The notes below the pieces were generated by a model. It did not search any database and had not been told where the DNA came from. It saw only the letters and a program-made list of their open reading frames with translations. A DNA stretch of 64,000 nt from an uncultured Acetobacteroides sp. (GTDB lineage: Bacteria > Bacteroidota > Bacteroidia > Bacteroidales > ZOR0009). This document shows positions 55,335 through 63,427 of this stretch, in pieces. The DNA is taken from assembly GCF_963678165.1 (NCBI RefSeq), contig NZ_OY782755.1, forward strand, positions 186,001 to 250,000, read 5' to 3'. The stretch's first letter is position 1, and the number at the start of each line of letters is the position of its first letter. A program made the translations under genes and the position numbers.

Positions 55335-56501
55335 CTAGGCTTCAGTAGCCTTCAGCATTGCCTTTGCCCTATCGTTTAGCGGCACCTCCACCAGCTTAAA
55401 GATATCCTCGTCGTCCTCCTTCATTTGGTAGTAGGCGACTTCCTCTTTAAGTATTTCTCTGATCGTTTTGATGTCTCTTGGGGAGCACCTAAGTCCAAAA
55501 TAAACGGCTTCTATTGAGGCATGTTCTCCAAGAGGCAAACTCTTGAAATCAGCATTACAGTTAGGGTCATAATGAATAAGACGAACCTCATTTTCATATT
55601 CCCAGCATTGATTCTTAGTTGCGAAAGCTTGTTCGAAAGTACTGATTACATCAGAAGGATTTAGGCTCGGCTTATTATATTCTACATCATACATTATTGA
55701 TGCGATTTTCTGCTTTTCATCTTTCTCCAGAAACTGGGCGTCAATCTTATACTTAATACAAATTCCTGTATGATCTTTCGCATAGTGCGACCACATTAAG
55801 AATATACGGTTTTCTTTTTCGGGAGCAGTGGTGTCAGATTTATTGGAGTTAGGCATGTTTGTTTTATTAATCTTCTTATTGCTAACAAAACTCCTTATTT
55901 TAATATATCTGTATACTTTCCTCATTTCATTTGCGATATCTCGTATTGTATCGTTGGTTTCAAAGCTTTTTAAGTTAGAATATATAGGACAATCAAAGGG
56001 GTCATTAACAAGTTTTGGGCTTACAACCGTAATCTCTTTATTTATGATGTCCTGTAACATAAATAGGTTAACCTCTCTATAGCTATATACTGATGTATGT
56101 CCTGTTACAATCCTTTTTGTAGACCAGAATACGTTTTCTTTATAGTTTTCTGATGCTTGGTTCTTATCTTCAAGGGCAAGATAAGCATGACCTAATCCTA
56201 GCTTTATTTGTGCTTTGATTTCATTAGAACACGTAAAGTATCGACTGCCATCAGTCAAAGCTTCTGCATACTTCCAAGCCCTTTGATAATATTCTATTGC
56301 AGTCTTAGGATCATCAATGCCATAGAAGTAATGTCCATTATTAAGATATAAGTCTAACTGATTTTCAAGACTGAGTAAATTGGGATCTTTCTTTAACTGC
56401 TCTTCAATTATTCTCGTTTCTTTATAAAAACTTGTTATGTCTTTTTCTTCTTTATGCTTTGCAAAGATTGTCTCGAACTCCTCATCCAAACTCATATCCA
56501 T
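55335..56501 (-). CDS. DUF2971-domain protein with N-terminal TPR-like helices
   Basis: The 388-aa soluble protein begins with helical repeats (about 40-135; NGHYFYGIDDPKTAIEYYQRAWKYAEAL, IKAQIKLGLGHAYLALEDKNQASENY), probably two or three TPRs. The DUF2971 domain follows (about 145-375). Its hallmarks are YSYREVNLFMLQDI, VNDPFDCP, FLMWSHYAKDHTGICIKYKI (about 232-252) and NQCWEYENEVRLIHYDP (about 296-312). The biochemical role of DUF2971 is unknown; it occurs in scattered accessory genes, including some near phage defence, but nothing here proves that. Its start lies 63 bp from the palindrome array at 56564-56750. Confidence 0.85.
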   Translation of the reverse strand: MDMSLDEEFETIFAKHKEEKDITSFYKETRIIEEQLKKDPNLLSLENQLDLYLNNGHYFYGIDDPKTAIEYYQRAWKYAEALTDGSRYFTCSNEIKAQIKLGLGHAYLALEDKNQASENYKENVFWSTKRIVTGHTSVYSYREVNLFMLQDIINKEITVVSPKLVNDPFDCPIYSNLKSFETNDTIRDIANEMRKVYRYIKIRSFVSNKKINKTNMPNSNKSDTTAPEKENRIFLMWSHYAKDHTGICIKYKIDAQFLEKDEKQKIASIMYDVEYNKPSLNPSDVISTFEQAFATKNQCWEYENEVRLIHYDPNCNADFKSLPLGEHASIEAVYFGLRCSPRDIKTIREILKEEVAYYQMKEDDEDIFKLVEVPLNDRAKAMLKATEA

Positions 56502-56892
56502 AAGGTTTAGGTAATACTTTCGTGCAAGCTACTAAAAATCCCCCACTCCCCATCCAAAAAACCTTGCATCTGCAGATGCAACCCCTCCCAACCGATTTTT
56601 GGTGCTTGCATCTGCAGATGCAAGCACCAAAAATCGATTTTTCCCCCATACATCTGCAGATGCAAGCATGAAAAAGATGTTTTTTGCCCTTGCAGGGGCA
56701 GATGCAAGGACAAAAAAAACGTTTTCGGCCCATGCATCTGCAGATGCATGCCTCTACGACCTAGCGGTAGGATGGTATGGGGGGCATCCCCATAAAAATT
56801 TCACCAGAAAAGTTAAATAAATTCACACTTGATGGTACTATTATTTAAAAATAGTTTTAGCTTTATGGCATCTAACTAAAACAAATAATCTT
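56502..56892. other. Divergent intergenic region filled by a palindrome array
   Basis: The region between the minus-strand DUF2971 gene and the plus-strand gene at 56893 holds array B (56564-56750). Overlapping frames in this array (a Cys-rich CICRC frame on the minus strand, an ASADA frame on the plus strand) follow from the repeat and are not supported as genes. Confidence 0.6.
56564..56750. repeat. Array of alternating palindromes about every 21 bp (array B)
   Basis: Five copies of TTGCATCTGCAGATGCAA or variants are centred near 56572, 56614, 56656, 56697 and 56740. Between them lie AT palindromes (AAAAATCGATTTTT centred 56635, AAAAAGATGTTTTT at 56677, AAAACGTTTT at 56720). 56593-56636 is a perfect 44-bp palindrome. 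The spacing of centres is 20-23 bp. Confidence 0.85.
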
Positions 56893-57657
56893 ATGATTAA
56901 ACCCTATTTCTATCAGGACATGCGCATTAACGAGAAAGGCGTGTTTGGCAAGGATGTGTTAGCTGCAGCTAAACCATACGGCGAAAAGGATCCAGAGCTA
57001 AAACCCCTCGTCGACGATGTATCCACTAAAAGCCAAATCCTCAGTAAAGCGCTGGATAGGCTAAGCGTGGCCGATATCACCAAGCTGATGAACGAGGACG
57101 ACGACCAGCGCGATAGCGGCATCGCCAACCTGGAGACCTACGCGCTGAGCTGCTCCAAGCGGAAAGATCCTGTTTGGGCCAACGCCGGGCAGGTTATTGT
57201 AAATGCCCTTAAAACCGTAGGTTGGGATATGAACTACCGCAGCAATAAGGAGGAGACAAACCTTATCGATACCTTCCTGTTGATGGTCGACTCGCAGGAA
57301 AACCTAAAGAAGGCCCTGACCACCATTAACGCCCAGGAGTGGATCGACGAGATCCGCCAGGGGCATGCCCGCTACGTGCAGCACGATGCCCAGCGCAAGG
57401 ATGCCGAAAAGCCCGGCAGCAGCATCACCTCCAAGGATGCCGCCCGCGAGCAGGGCGCTGCCATCGACAAGCTCTTCCGCTACGTTAACTTCCAGATCGA
57501 GTTCAAGGCGAGCGCCACCTACGCCACCCTTGCCGACGATATCAACAAGATTATTGCCGAGTATCGGGCCGCCCTCAAGCTGCGCGCCACCCTCGCCGAA
57601 AACGAGAAGAAGAAGGACGATAAGCCAACCGATAAGCCGGGCGATAAAAAGGCGTAA
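56893..57657 (+). CDS. DUF6261-like helical protein
   Basis: The 254-aa protein has no signal peptide and is almost entirely helical. The stretch QRDSGIANLETYALSCSKRKDPVWANAGQVIVNALKTVGWDMNYRSNKEETNLIDTFLLMVD..TTINAQEWIDEIRQGHARYV matches, from memory, the pattern of Bacteroidota DUF6261 proteins (a pair of long helical hairpins). The tail is charged and low complexity (EKKKDDKPTDKPGDKKA). It begins 140 bp after the palindrome array and ends with its own terminator. Function unknown. Confidence 0.65.
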   Translation: MIKPYFYQDMRINEKGVFGKDVLAAAKPYGEKDPELKPLVDDVSTKSQILSKALDRLSVADITKLMNEDDDQRDSGIANLETYALSCSKRKDPVWANAGQVIVNALKTVGWDMNYRSNKEETNLIDTFLLMVDSQENLKKALTTINAQEWIDEIRQGHARYVQHDAQRKDAEKPGSSITSKDAAREQGAAIDKLFRYVNFQIEFKASATYATLADDINKIIAEYRAALKLRATLAENEKKKDDKPTDKPGDKKA

Positions 57658-58114
57658 CGGCGTTTGATTAGCTAATGTTTATTGTTAATAGAGTGGTTTT
57701 AATGTTAATCTACAAAGCCCCAGCTCGAGCGATTCGACCTGGGGCTTAACTTTTTTATGGACATCGCCTTTTTAACGGTCACGTGCAGCTCGCATCGCAG
57801 TTTTTCATCAACTTTGGTGAATTCCTGCATTCATGCTCGCTTCGCTCTATAATTATTCTTCGGTGCTGCTGGAACGCTAAGCCGTATTTATCCCACCCCC
57901 CTGAAGGGAGCTACGGCTCAGCCCGTAGCTTGACAATATGCCGAATGTGGGGTACTCCAATTGTGTTGAGTTGCCGCGAAGTCCCCTTTAGGGGATTTAG
58001 GGGTGAATGCAGCGCTTAGAATATCCTAAAAGCAAATCCCTGTGCGCACGTCCTCCCACGGCTGACGAGAGCCTTTTTTATGTATCTTGCCCGGCAAATA
58101 AACTTTTTTTAATT
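57658..58114. other. Gene-free stretch with terminator and a repeat fragment
   Basis: After the terminator, 57886-58000 contains CCCACCCCCCTGAAGGGAG and, in inverted sense, CCCTTTAGGGGATTTAGGGG, a shorter relative of the TIR-bounded element. No gene is seen; a frame open from 58007 runs into the next gene but lacks export and start features. Confidence 0.5.
57715..57756 (+). terminator. Terminator of the DUF6261-like gene
   Basis: AAGCCCCAG / CTGGGGCTT stem, then AACTTTTTT. Confidence 0.75.
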
Positions 58115-59101
58115 ATGAGAAAGATATTGATGGCTTCCCTGGTTCTACTAGGGCTGGTACTGGGATTTAACGCTTCAGGACAGGGTTTTCTTAGCAAGAT
58201 GCAAAAGATGAAGGACAAGATGAACAGCCTAGACAACGGCTGGCGGGAAACGTGGCTTCCTTTTCCCGACGAGGCCTACCACATTAAGTCCATTACGTGC
58301 GCATACGGCACGACCGATATCTACAAGATGGTTTATAAGTACAACGATAACGACCTGCTATCGTCTATCGACCTCTACACCATAAGCCCTAAATCCGGTA
58401 GGGAGAAGTTCTTCCGAAACCTAAAGACGCTAACGTACAACACGAAAGATTCCATCGTAATGGTTCAGTCCTGCACCGGAGAGCGGGGCGGTAAGCTGGA
58501 GTACGCCTACCAAGCGTATAAGATGCGTAAAGGGCTCATAGTGGCCAGCGCTTCGTCATCCGAGCAATTGGCTACGCCTGTCAACTTTACCGAGTTCTAC
58601 TACTACAACGATGCTCGCAAGCTGGCCGCTCATCGGTACGAGACCTTCAGCTACAACAGCAAAGGGCAGCTCGTCGAGCAAACCTGCGACTTTAACGGAA
58701 AGTATGCCGTTTCAGCCTACACCTACGACGATAACAACCCGTTGCTGCTAACCTGCAAGAACCTTCAGGCACGTACAAAGGCCGATACGCTTAAGCCCGA
58801 CTGCGGCAGCTATAGGATTGTCTCGAAAGGCAAGAAGACCGACGCGTTAGTTCGCGACGCATACAATAGCTCTAAGGAAAAAGAGGAAATCGTGGTTACT
58901 CGCGACTTCCAGGGACGTGTAGTGCATGTAACCGACAATACCTGCGAGAGGCTTCTTAATGCAACCATTGAGTACGAAGAGCGTGGAAGCAACGATAAGC
59001 TCTTTGCCTTTAGCTCCGGTGATTTGGCCTTTTACCAGTTTGGTAATGTTGCAAGCCAGTTCCGTGTTCCATTCTTCCTCTTCTACGTTGGCGAGGATTA
59101 G
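58115..59101 (+). CDS. Secreted protein with YD-like beta strands, unknown function
   Basis: ATG 58115 gives a signal peptide (MRKILMASLVLLGLVLGFNASG-Q), so the 36 codons upstream in the same frame are not used; 328 aa. The body is beta-rich with repeated aromatic-Asp-Gly type turns (YKYNDNDLLSSIDLYTISPKSG, FSYNSKGQLVEQTCDFNGKYAVSAYTYDDNNPLL), similar to degenerate YD repeats but without the Rhs core end. Such proteins are frequent in Bacteroidota and unassigned. It stands alone before a strong terminator. Confidence 0.75.
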   Translation: MRKILMASLVLLGLVLGFNASGQGFLSKMQKMKDKMNSLDNGWRETWLPFPDEAYHIKSITCAYGTTDIYKMVYKYNDNDLLSSIDLYTISPKSGREKFFRNLKTLTYNTKDSIVMVQSCTGERGGKLEYAYQAYKMRKGLIVASASSSEQLATPVNFTEFYYYNDARKLAAHRYETFSYNSKGQLVEQTCDFNGKYAVSAYTYDDNNPLLLTCKNLQARTKADTLKPDCGSYRIVSKGKKTDALVRDAYNSSKEKEEIVVTRDFQGRVVHVTDNTCERLLNATIEYEERGSNDKLFAFSSGDLAFYQFGNVASQFRVPFFLFYVGED

Positions 59102-59125
59102 CATTGCATCGAACATATAAATTAA

Positions 59126-59156
59126 AACCCCGGAGGCTACCCTCCGGGTTTTTTTG
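59126..59156 (+). terminator. Terminator of the secreted YD-like gene
   Basis: Stem ACCCCGGAGG / CCTCCGGGTT with a CTAC loop region and seven T. Confidence 0.88.
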
Positions 59157-59173
59157 TTTTTATGTCTTGGGCG

Positions 59174-59518
59174 CTAGTCCAGCGGGTCGAAGCTGTACAG
59201 CCGGTCGTCGTCCGAGATGGGGCGGCGCCCGTAGGGCTCCACCACCAGCTTTACGATCTTTACGCCCAGCCCGGCGGCCAGCCTCCGCTCGGCCTGGCTG
59301 ATGCAGGCATCCACCATCTCCGTAAGGGCCGACTTCAGCGGGAAGTTCCCCTTCTTGAACAGCGGGTTGCTGACGAAGGTGTTCTTCACCTCGTGCTCAA
59401 TCACGTCGCCCCGCTCGGTAAGCAGCGCAAAGGTAAACGCCCTGATGGCGTAGAAGCGGTAGTTGATGGTTATCTGCTCGCGGATCTCGGAGTCGGAGGT
59501 AATAAAGTTGTAAACCAT
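59174..59518 (-). CDS. Conserved-looking 114-aa hypothetical protein
   Basis: The open frame extends to 59758, but that would run through tRNA-Gln and its terminator, so ATG 59518 (MVYNFITSDSEIREQITINYRFYAIRAFTF) is chosen. The protein ends EPYGRRPISDDDRLYSFDPLD. It is soluble with mixed structure (ALLTERGDVIEHEVKNTFVSNPLFKKGNFPLKSALTEMVDACISQAERRLAAGLG..KIVKLVVEP). No family is recognised. It lies 90 bp after the tRNA gene on the same strand. Confidence 0.6.
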   Translation of the reverse strand: MVYNFITSDSEIREQITINYRFYAIRAFTFALLTERGDVIEHEVKNTFVSNPLFKKGNFPLKSALTEMVDACISQAERRLAAGLGVKIVKLVVEPYGRRPISDDDRLYSFDPLD

Positions 59519-59574
59519 ATCCAGCGGTTTGGGGTTGATGAGCAAAAGTAGCAAATAGGGGGAAGATCGGAAAA

Positions 59575-59607
59575 CAAAAAAGGCCCAAGCGTAAACTTGA
59601 GCCTTTT
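59575..59607 (-). terminator. Terminator of tRNA-Gln
   Basis: On the minus strand: AAAAGGCTCAAG / CTTGGGCCTTTT stem followed by TT, directly after the tRNA 3' end. Confidence 0.75.
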
Positions 59608-59608
59608 G

Positions 59609-59679
59609 TTGACCTACTAGGATTCGAACCTGGACTGACTGAACCAAAATCAGTAGTGCTGCCATTACACCATAGGTCA
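59609..59679 (-). tRNA. tRNA-Gln (anticodon UUG)
   Basis: The minus strand reads TGACCTA at the 5' end, pairing with TAGGTCA at the 3' end. The D-arm TGGTGTAATGGCAGCA, the anticodon arm ACTGA-TTTTGGT-TCAGT with anticodon TTG, and the T-arm with GGTTCGAATCC are all present. CCA is not encoded; the discriminator is A. A promoter with TTG-N19-TATCTTTG lies just upstream. Confidence 0.95.
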
Positions 59680-59728
59680 ATTCTTCAATTCGACTTGCGT
59701 ATCTGCTGTTTCCGTCGCAATTGCGGTG

Positions 59729-59758
59729 CAAAGATAAGCACATTTTCCAAACCTGCAA
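59729..59758 (-). promoter_or_regulatory. Promoter of tRNA-Gln
   Basis: On the minus strand TTG (59758-59756), 19-bp spacer, TATCTTTG (59736-59729), matching the Bacteroidota -33/-7 consensus. It also lies just beyond the 3' end of the PspC operon. Confidence 0.6.
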
Positions 59759-59787
59759 TAGTGCTCAGCCAGATTTTTGGCCGCCGC

Positions 59788-61488
59788 CTAAAACTTGTCG
59801 GTGGCCTTTACCTCTACGGTATCTACATCTTCCACCTCATTTTCGTCGAACGAGCTGCTGCCCGATGCGTCGTAAACGTAGGCGCCATTCACCTTTTTCG
59901 CGTCGTACTTCTTTACGGAGGGGAGCATCTCCTTGCTCACCTTGTAGGCCTTGCCCTTGGGGACAAGAACGGTTAGCTCGATTCCCTTCAGGATTCGTTC
60001 ACTCAGCTTCAGCGGAATGGCTGGCGCGATGATCAGCGAATCGCCCTTGAATGCCGCGCTAAACTTGATCTCCTCGGCGGTTTGGGTGGCCAGGTTGTAG
60101 TTGCGGCCGGTTGCCCACTTCTTTACCACCACCTGGGGCTTGTCGATGTTCTCGCTAAACTCCACGTTTACCGCAGGGCGGACGTATATGGTGCTGTTCC
60201 TACCGATCTTGGCGTTGCTGGTGTTGTCGGCCGAAACGATGGAGAAGCCATCGTGGTGCTTCCAGCCGTGGTGGTGCTTGCCAATCTTCACGATGTCGTC
60301 GCCGTCGATGTTGATGTTCACGTTGTCGAAGTCGTCGTCGTTGTGGTTCCTTAGGGTGATCAGCGCATCGTTCGAGCTCAGCTTAACGGCATCGCTGTAG
60401 GCAATGGTCAGCGTGTCGATGGGGGCTGGGGCGTACACGGTTTCGTTAACCGAGCTGTTGCCGCCAAACGATCCCTTCAGCGACGATATGCCCGTAAGCA
60501 TGGCGGCAAAAAGGGCGACTACCCAGAGCACGGTGAGCGGAATCACCACAAAGCGGGTGCGGAAGCGCGACTTAAACAGCAGCTTAATCACCAGGACAAT
60601 CATCAGGATGGTGGGGATGATGGCCAGCGCAAAGAGCGATACCTTAAACCAGAATAGGTGGGGGAAGAAGCTGTACATTACGTTGAACAGGGCGAAATCG
60701 GCATCGTTGTCGAACGAGAAGAAGCTGCCCATCATCGATGGGTCTACCCCAAACAGCGCTACCAGCAGCGCGGTGCTCACCGCCAATCCGGCAATCACAA
60801 ATATCGATACAAAGAAGATGGCAAACACCTTTACGAGTACGCCTACCACGCTCAGAAACGATTCGCCGGCTGTTCGTACGTGGGGCGCCATGTTGCGGGC
60901 CTCCTCGCGGATGCGCTGCTCCATGTCGGAAACGTTAACCTTCTTGCCCTCCATTTCGAGCTTTTGGCCAACGGTTACGGCTAGGGGAGTGGCAATCCAG
61001 AGAACGATGTAGGCCAACGGGAAGAACCCGCCAATGGCTATGGGCGAGCCCAGAAGGGTTAACCCAACGAAGGCGATCCTAAACAGCACGGGGTCGAGGT
61101 TGAAGTAGGCTCCCAGCCCACCGCAAACGCCGCCGATAACCTTACTGTCGGCCGAGCGGTAAAGCCTGTGCGTTGTGGTGGTGCTTGCCCCGTAGCTGCG
61201 CTGTTCGCTCCCTGTTTTTTCGGCACCTTCATCCAGCTCCGAAGGGTCGCCCATGCGCAGGAGCACATCTTTTACATCGGCAAGGGTAACCACCTGATCG
61301 GGGGTTAGGATCTTTCCGTTGAGCAGCTCGGCAATGCGCGACTCGATGTCGGCAACAATCTCCTGCCCGTCGGCGCGGTGGCTAAACTGGGCGTGAAGCT
61401 TATCGGTGTAGGTTTTTAGCTCGTTGAAGGCGCTCTCGTCTACTACGAAAGCCATACCGCCAATGCTAACTTTATGTGTTGTATTCAT
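59788..61488 (-). CDS. Large PspC-domain membrane protein
   Basis: The 566-aa protein starts with a helical domain shared with the gene at 61829 (HKVSIGGMAFVVDESAFNELKTYTDKLHAQF..DGQEIVADIESRIAELL, about 5-60). A PspC domain follows (about 106-170; RLYRSADSKVIGGVCGGLGAYFNLDPVLFRIAFVGLTLLG), then further membrane helices (about 210-245, 275-300, 320-345). The C-terminal beta-rich ectodomain (about 360-540) has the repeating pattern of DUF4097/GIN-type adhesin-like domains. PspC proteins sense envelope stress in E. coli. It is the last gene of the pspC-padR-pspC unit, 11 bp after padR. Confidence 0.85.
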   Translation of the reverse strand: MNTTHKVSIGGMAFVVDESAFNELKTYTDKLHAQFSHRADGQEIVADIESRIAELLNGKILTPDQVVTLADVKDVLLRMGDPSELDEGAEKTGSEQRSYGASTTTTHRLYRSADSKVIGGVCGGLGAYFNLDPVLFRIAFVGLTLLGSPIAIGGFFPLAYIVLWIATPLAVTVGQKLEMEGKKVNVSDMEQRIREEARNMAPHVRTAGESFLSVVGVLVKVFAIFFVSIFVIAGLAVSTALLVALFGVDPSMMGSFFSFDNDADFALFNVMYSFFPHLFWFKVSLFALAIIPTILMIVLVIKLLFKSRFRTRFVVIPLTVLWVVALFAAMLTGISSLKGSFGGNSSVNETVYAPAPIDTLTIAYSDAVKLSSNDALITLRNHNDDDFDNVNINIDGDDIVKIGKHHHGWKHHDGFSIVSADNTSNAKIGRNSTIYVRPAVNVEFSENIDKPQVVVKKWATGRNYNLATQTAEEIKFSAAFKGDSLIIAPAIPLKLSERILKGIELTVLVPKGKAYKVSKEMLPSVKKYDAKKVNGAYVYDASGSSSFDENEVEDVDTVEVKATDKF

Positions 61489-61499
61489 GGTATTAGGTT

Positions 61500-61826
61500 T
61501 TACTTATTTCGGATAGCTTTGATCTGCTCAACGAGCTCGTCCCACGACTGGTGCAGCTCTTTCAGGTAGTCGCGTCCCTGCTCGGTTAGCGAGTAGTATT
61601 TGCGGGGTGGCCCTTGGGGCGACTCCTCCCAGCGATAGGTGAGCAGCCCCTGGTTCTTCTGTCGGGTAAGCAGTGGGTATAGCGTTCCCTCTACTACAAT
61701 CATCTCGGCGTTCTTCAAGTCGCTGATGATGGTCGATGCGTAGGCGTCTCCTTTTTCGAGAATCATCAGGATGCAGTACTCGAGGATGCCCTTACGCATT
61801 TGCGCTTTGTTGTTGTCGATATTCAT
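61500..61826 (-). CDS. PadR-family transcriptional regulator
   Basis: The 108-aa protein is a winged-helix PadR regulator: MRKGILEYCILMILEKGDAYASTIISDLKNAEMIVVEGTLYPLLTRQKNQGLLTYRWEESPQGPPRKYYSLTEQGRDYLKEL. The single C-terminal helix after the wing is the short (PadR-s2) form that dimerises through it. It lies between two PspC genes with 2-bp and 11-bp gaps, so it probably controls its own operon and reports membrane stress or an antimicrobial compound; the effector is unknown. PadR-PspC pairing recurs in Bacteroidota. Confidence 0.93.
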   Translation of the reverse strand: MNIDNNKAQMRKGILEYCILMILEKGDAYASTIISDLKNAEMIVVEGTLYPLLTRQKNQGLLTYRWEESPQGPPRKYYSLTEQGRDYLKELHQSWDELVEQIKAIRNK

Positions 61827-61828
61827 GG

Positions 61829-62410
61829 CTATCTCCTGTTATTCATTTGTTGATACTCGCGTTCCAAGTTTTCGGGGGTGATGGGCTCGCCCTTCATCTC
61901 CAAGCGCTGGGATGGCGTAACGGCCATCGGGGTGATGATCCAGATCAAGGGGTAGAGGATCACGGTTACGCCGCCAAGCAGCAGCGCGATAAAGATGATG
62001 CGGAACAGCACGGGATCGAGGTTGAAGTAGTGGCTCAACCCGGTGCAAACCCCGCCGATAACCATGCCGTTGGGGTCGCGGTAAAATTTCTTGTAGGCCA
62101 TAGGGTTTCGTTTTTGATCGTTTGTGTAAGCCGATTGGAAAGTGGTGCCTGCATCCAGATCCTCCTCGTCGCCGAGGGTGGCAATGGCCTGCTTTACCAT
62201 TCGGAGGTTAACTACCTGCTGTGCCGACTTAATCTCTTGGGCGAATAGCTCGGCTATCCGGGCCTCGATATCGGAGATGATCTCCTCGCCACCGGCCTGC
62301 GAGGCGTACTTGCGCTTGATGGCTTCGAGGTAGGTGTTCAGGCGGGCGTAGGCGTCGTCGTCTACCACAAAGCTCATTCCTCCGATATTAACTGATAGTG
62401 TTGTCTTCAT
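61829..62410 (-). CDS. Short PspC-domain membrane protein, first gene of the operon
   Basis: The 193-aa protein has the N-terminal helical domain (LSVNIGGMSFVVDDDAYARLNTYLEAIKRKYASQAGGEEIISDIEARIAELF) and one PspC domain (KKFYRDPNGMVIGGVCTGLSHYFNLDPVLFRIIFIALLLGGVTVILYPLIWIITPMA, about 98-160), then a short cytoplasmic tail (EGEPITPENLEREYQQMNNRR-like). It is a half-length relative of the protein at 59788 and lacks the ectodomain. The regulator starts 2 bp after its stop. Confidence 0.88.
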   Translation of the reverse strand: MKTTLSVNIGGMSFVVDDDAYARLNTYLEAIKRKYASQAGGEEIISDIEARIAELFAQEIKSAQQVVNLRMVKQAIATLGDEEDLDAGTTFQSAYTNDQKRNPMAYKKFYRDPNGMVIGGVCTGLSHYFNLDPVLFRIIFIALLLGGVTVILYPLIWIITPMAVTPSQRLEMKGEPITPENLEREYQQMNNRR

Positions 62411-62629
62411 ACCAAATACTGTTTAATGCACTTTATTCTGTTTTGCAAGTATAACGCTTAAGCCCTGTACTTGGTTACACATAGTAGTATAACTTTTTCC
62501 AATTTTTTTGAAGACGTTGGCCAAAATTGCTGATGTATTGGCTCTTATATCTTCAAAAAAAGTTGATGTAACCTGTGCGAATCGCCAATTTGACCTCCTT
62601 TTTTGTAGCTTTACCCAAAACAAAACGCA

Positions 62630-63427
62630 ATGCCAATAGCCGAACTCCGAAAAATGGCGGCCTCTGCCACCTCCGATGGGATGGTGAGCTACCGCCTATC
62701 AACCCTCGATGGTGAGGTGTGCATGAATGAGCTTATAGGAACCCCCATCAGCCTAAGATTTACCGGCACCATTCGGTGCATCGGCTGCGGGAGCATCACC
62801 AAGAAGACGTTTGGGCAGGGGTACTGCTACCGCTGCTTCATTTCGTTGCCCGAAACCGAGCCCTGCCTGCTGAAGCCGCACCTGTGCCAGGCGCATCTGG
62901 GGGTTGCCCGCGACATGGCCTACGCCCAGGAGCACTGCCTTATCAACCACTACGTGTACCTGGCCCGTTCGGGTGGCCTTAAGGTGGGCGTTACCCGCCA
63001 CACGCAAATCCCCACGCGGTGGATCGACCAGGGAGCTTGCCAGGGCCTCGTTATTGCCCAAACGCCCAACCGCTACCTGGCGGGGGTAATCGAGGTGGAG
63101 CTCATGAAGCACTTCAGCGATAAAACCAACTGGCGGGCCATGCTCACCAACAGCGAACCCGATGTTAACCTGCTCGACGAGCGCGAGAGGGCTATCGGTG
63201 CGCTAAGCGGCGAGCTGGCGCAGTATGCCGTTACGGATGGGGTGATGCTGGATCTCTGCTACCCCGTTGAGGCGTACCCCGCAAAGGTTACCTCATTGAA
63301 CTTCGATAAAACATCGGAGGTTGAGGGTGTCCTGAAGGGCATCAGGGGGCAGTACCTGATCTTTGACGGGGGAAGGGTACTCAACCTGCGAACGTTTAGC
63401 GGCTACGAGGTGGAGCTTGGCTGGTAG
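62630..63427 (+). CDS. DUF2797 protein with zinc ribbon
   Basis: The 265-aa protein matches DUF2797: Cys50-x2-Cys53 and Cys66-x2-Cys69 (TIRCIGCGSITKKTFGQGYCYRC) form a zinc ribbon. HYVYLARSGGLKVGVTRHTQIPTRWIDQGA (about 107-136) is a GIY-YIG-like strand pair, and the C-terminus LIFDGGRVLNLRTFSGYEVEL is conserved in the family. GIY-YIG folds are nuclease-like, but catalytic residues of a nuclease are not all evident, and the function is unknown. The gene is monocistronic, followed by array C. Confidence 0.85.
   Translation: MPIAELRKMAASATSDGMVSYRLSTLDGEVCMNELIGTPISLRFTGTIRCIGCGSITKKTFGQGYCYRCFISLPETEPCLLKPHLCQAHLGVARDMAYAQEHCLINHYVYLARSGGLKVGVTRHTQIPTRWIDQGACQGLVIAQTPNRYLAGVIEVELMKHFSDKTNWRAMLTNSEPDVNLLDERERAIGALSGELAQYAVTDGVMLDLCYPVEAYPAKVTSLNFDKTSEVEGVLKGIRGQYLIFDGGRVLNLRTFSGYEVELGW

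Noticed and set aside
56482-56733. Cys-rich minus-strand protein with CICRC repeats
   Set aside because: It is a frame through palindrome array B, overlaps the start of the DUF2971 gene, and other frames of the array are equally open.
56564-56750. CRISPR array
   Set aside because: The repeated unit is itself a palindrome, the spacers are AT palindromes related to each other, unit length is about 42 bp with an 18-bp repeat, and no cas gene is in the window.
59519-59758. Longer N-terminus for the 114-aa hypothetical protein
   Set aside because: It would be translated through tRNA-Gln and its terminator; ATG 59518 is the sensible start.
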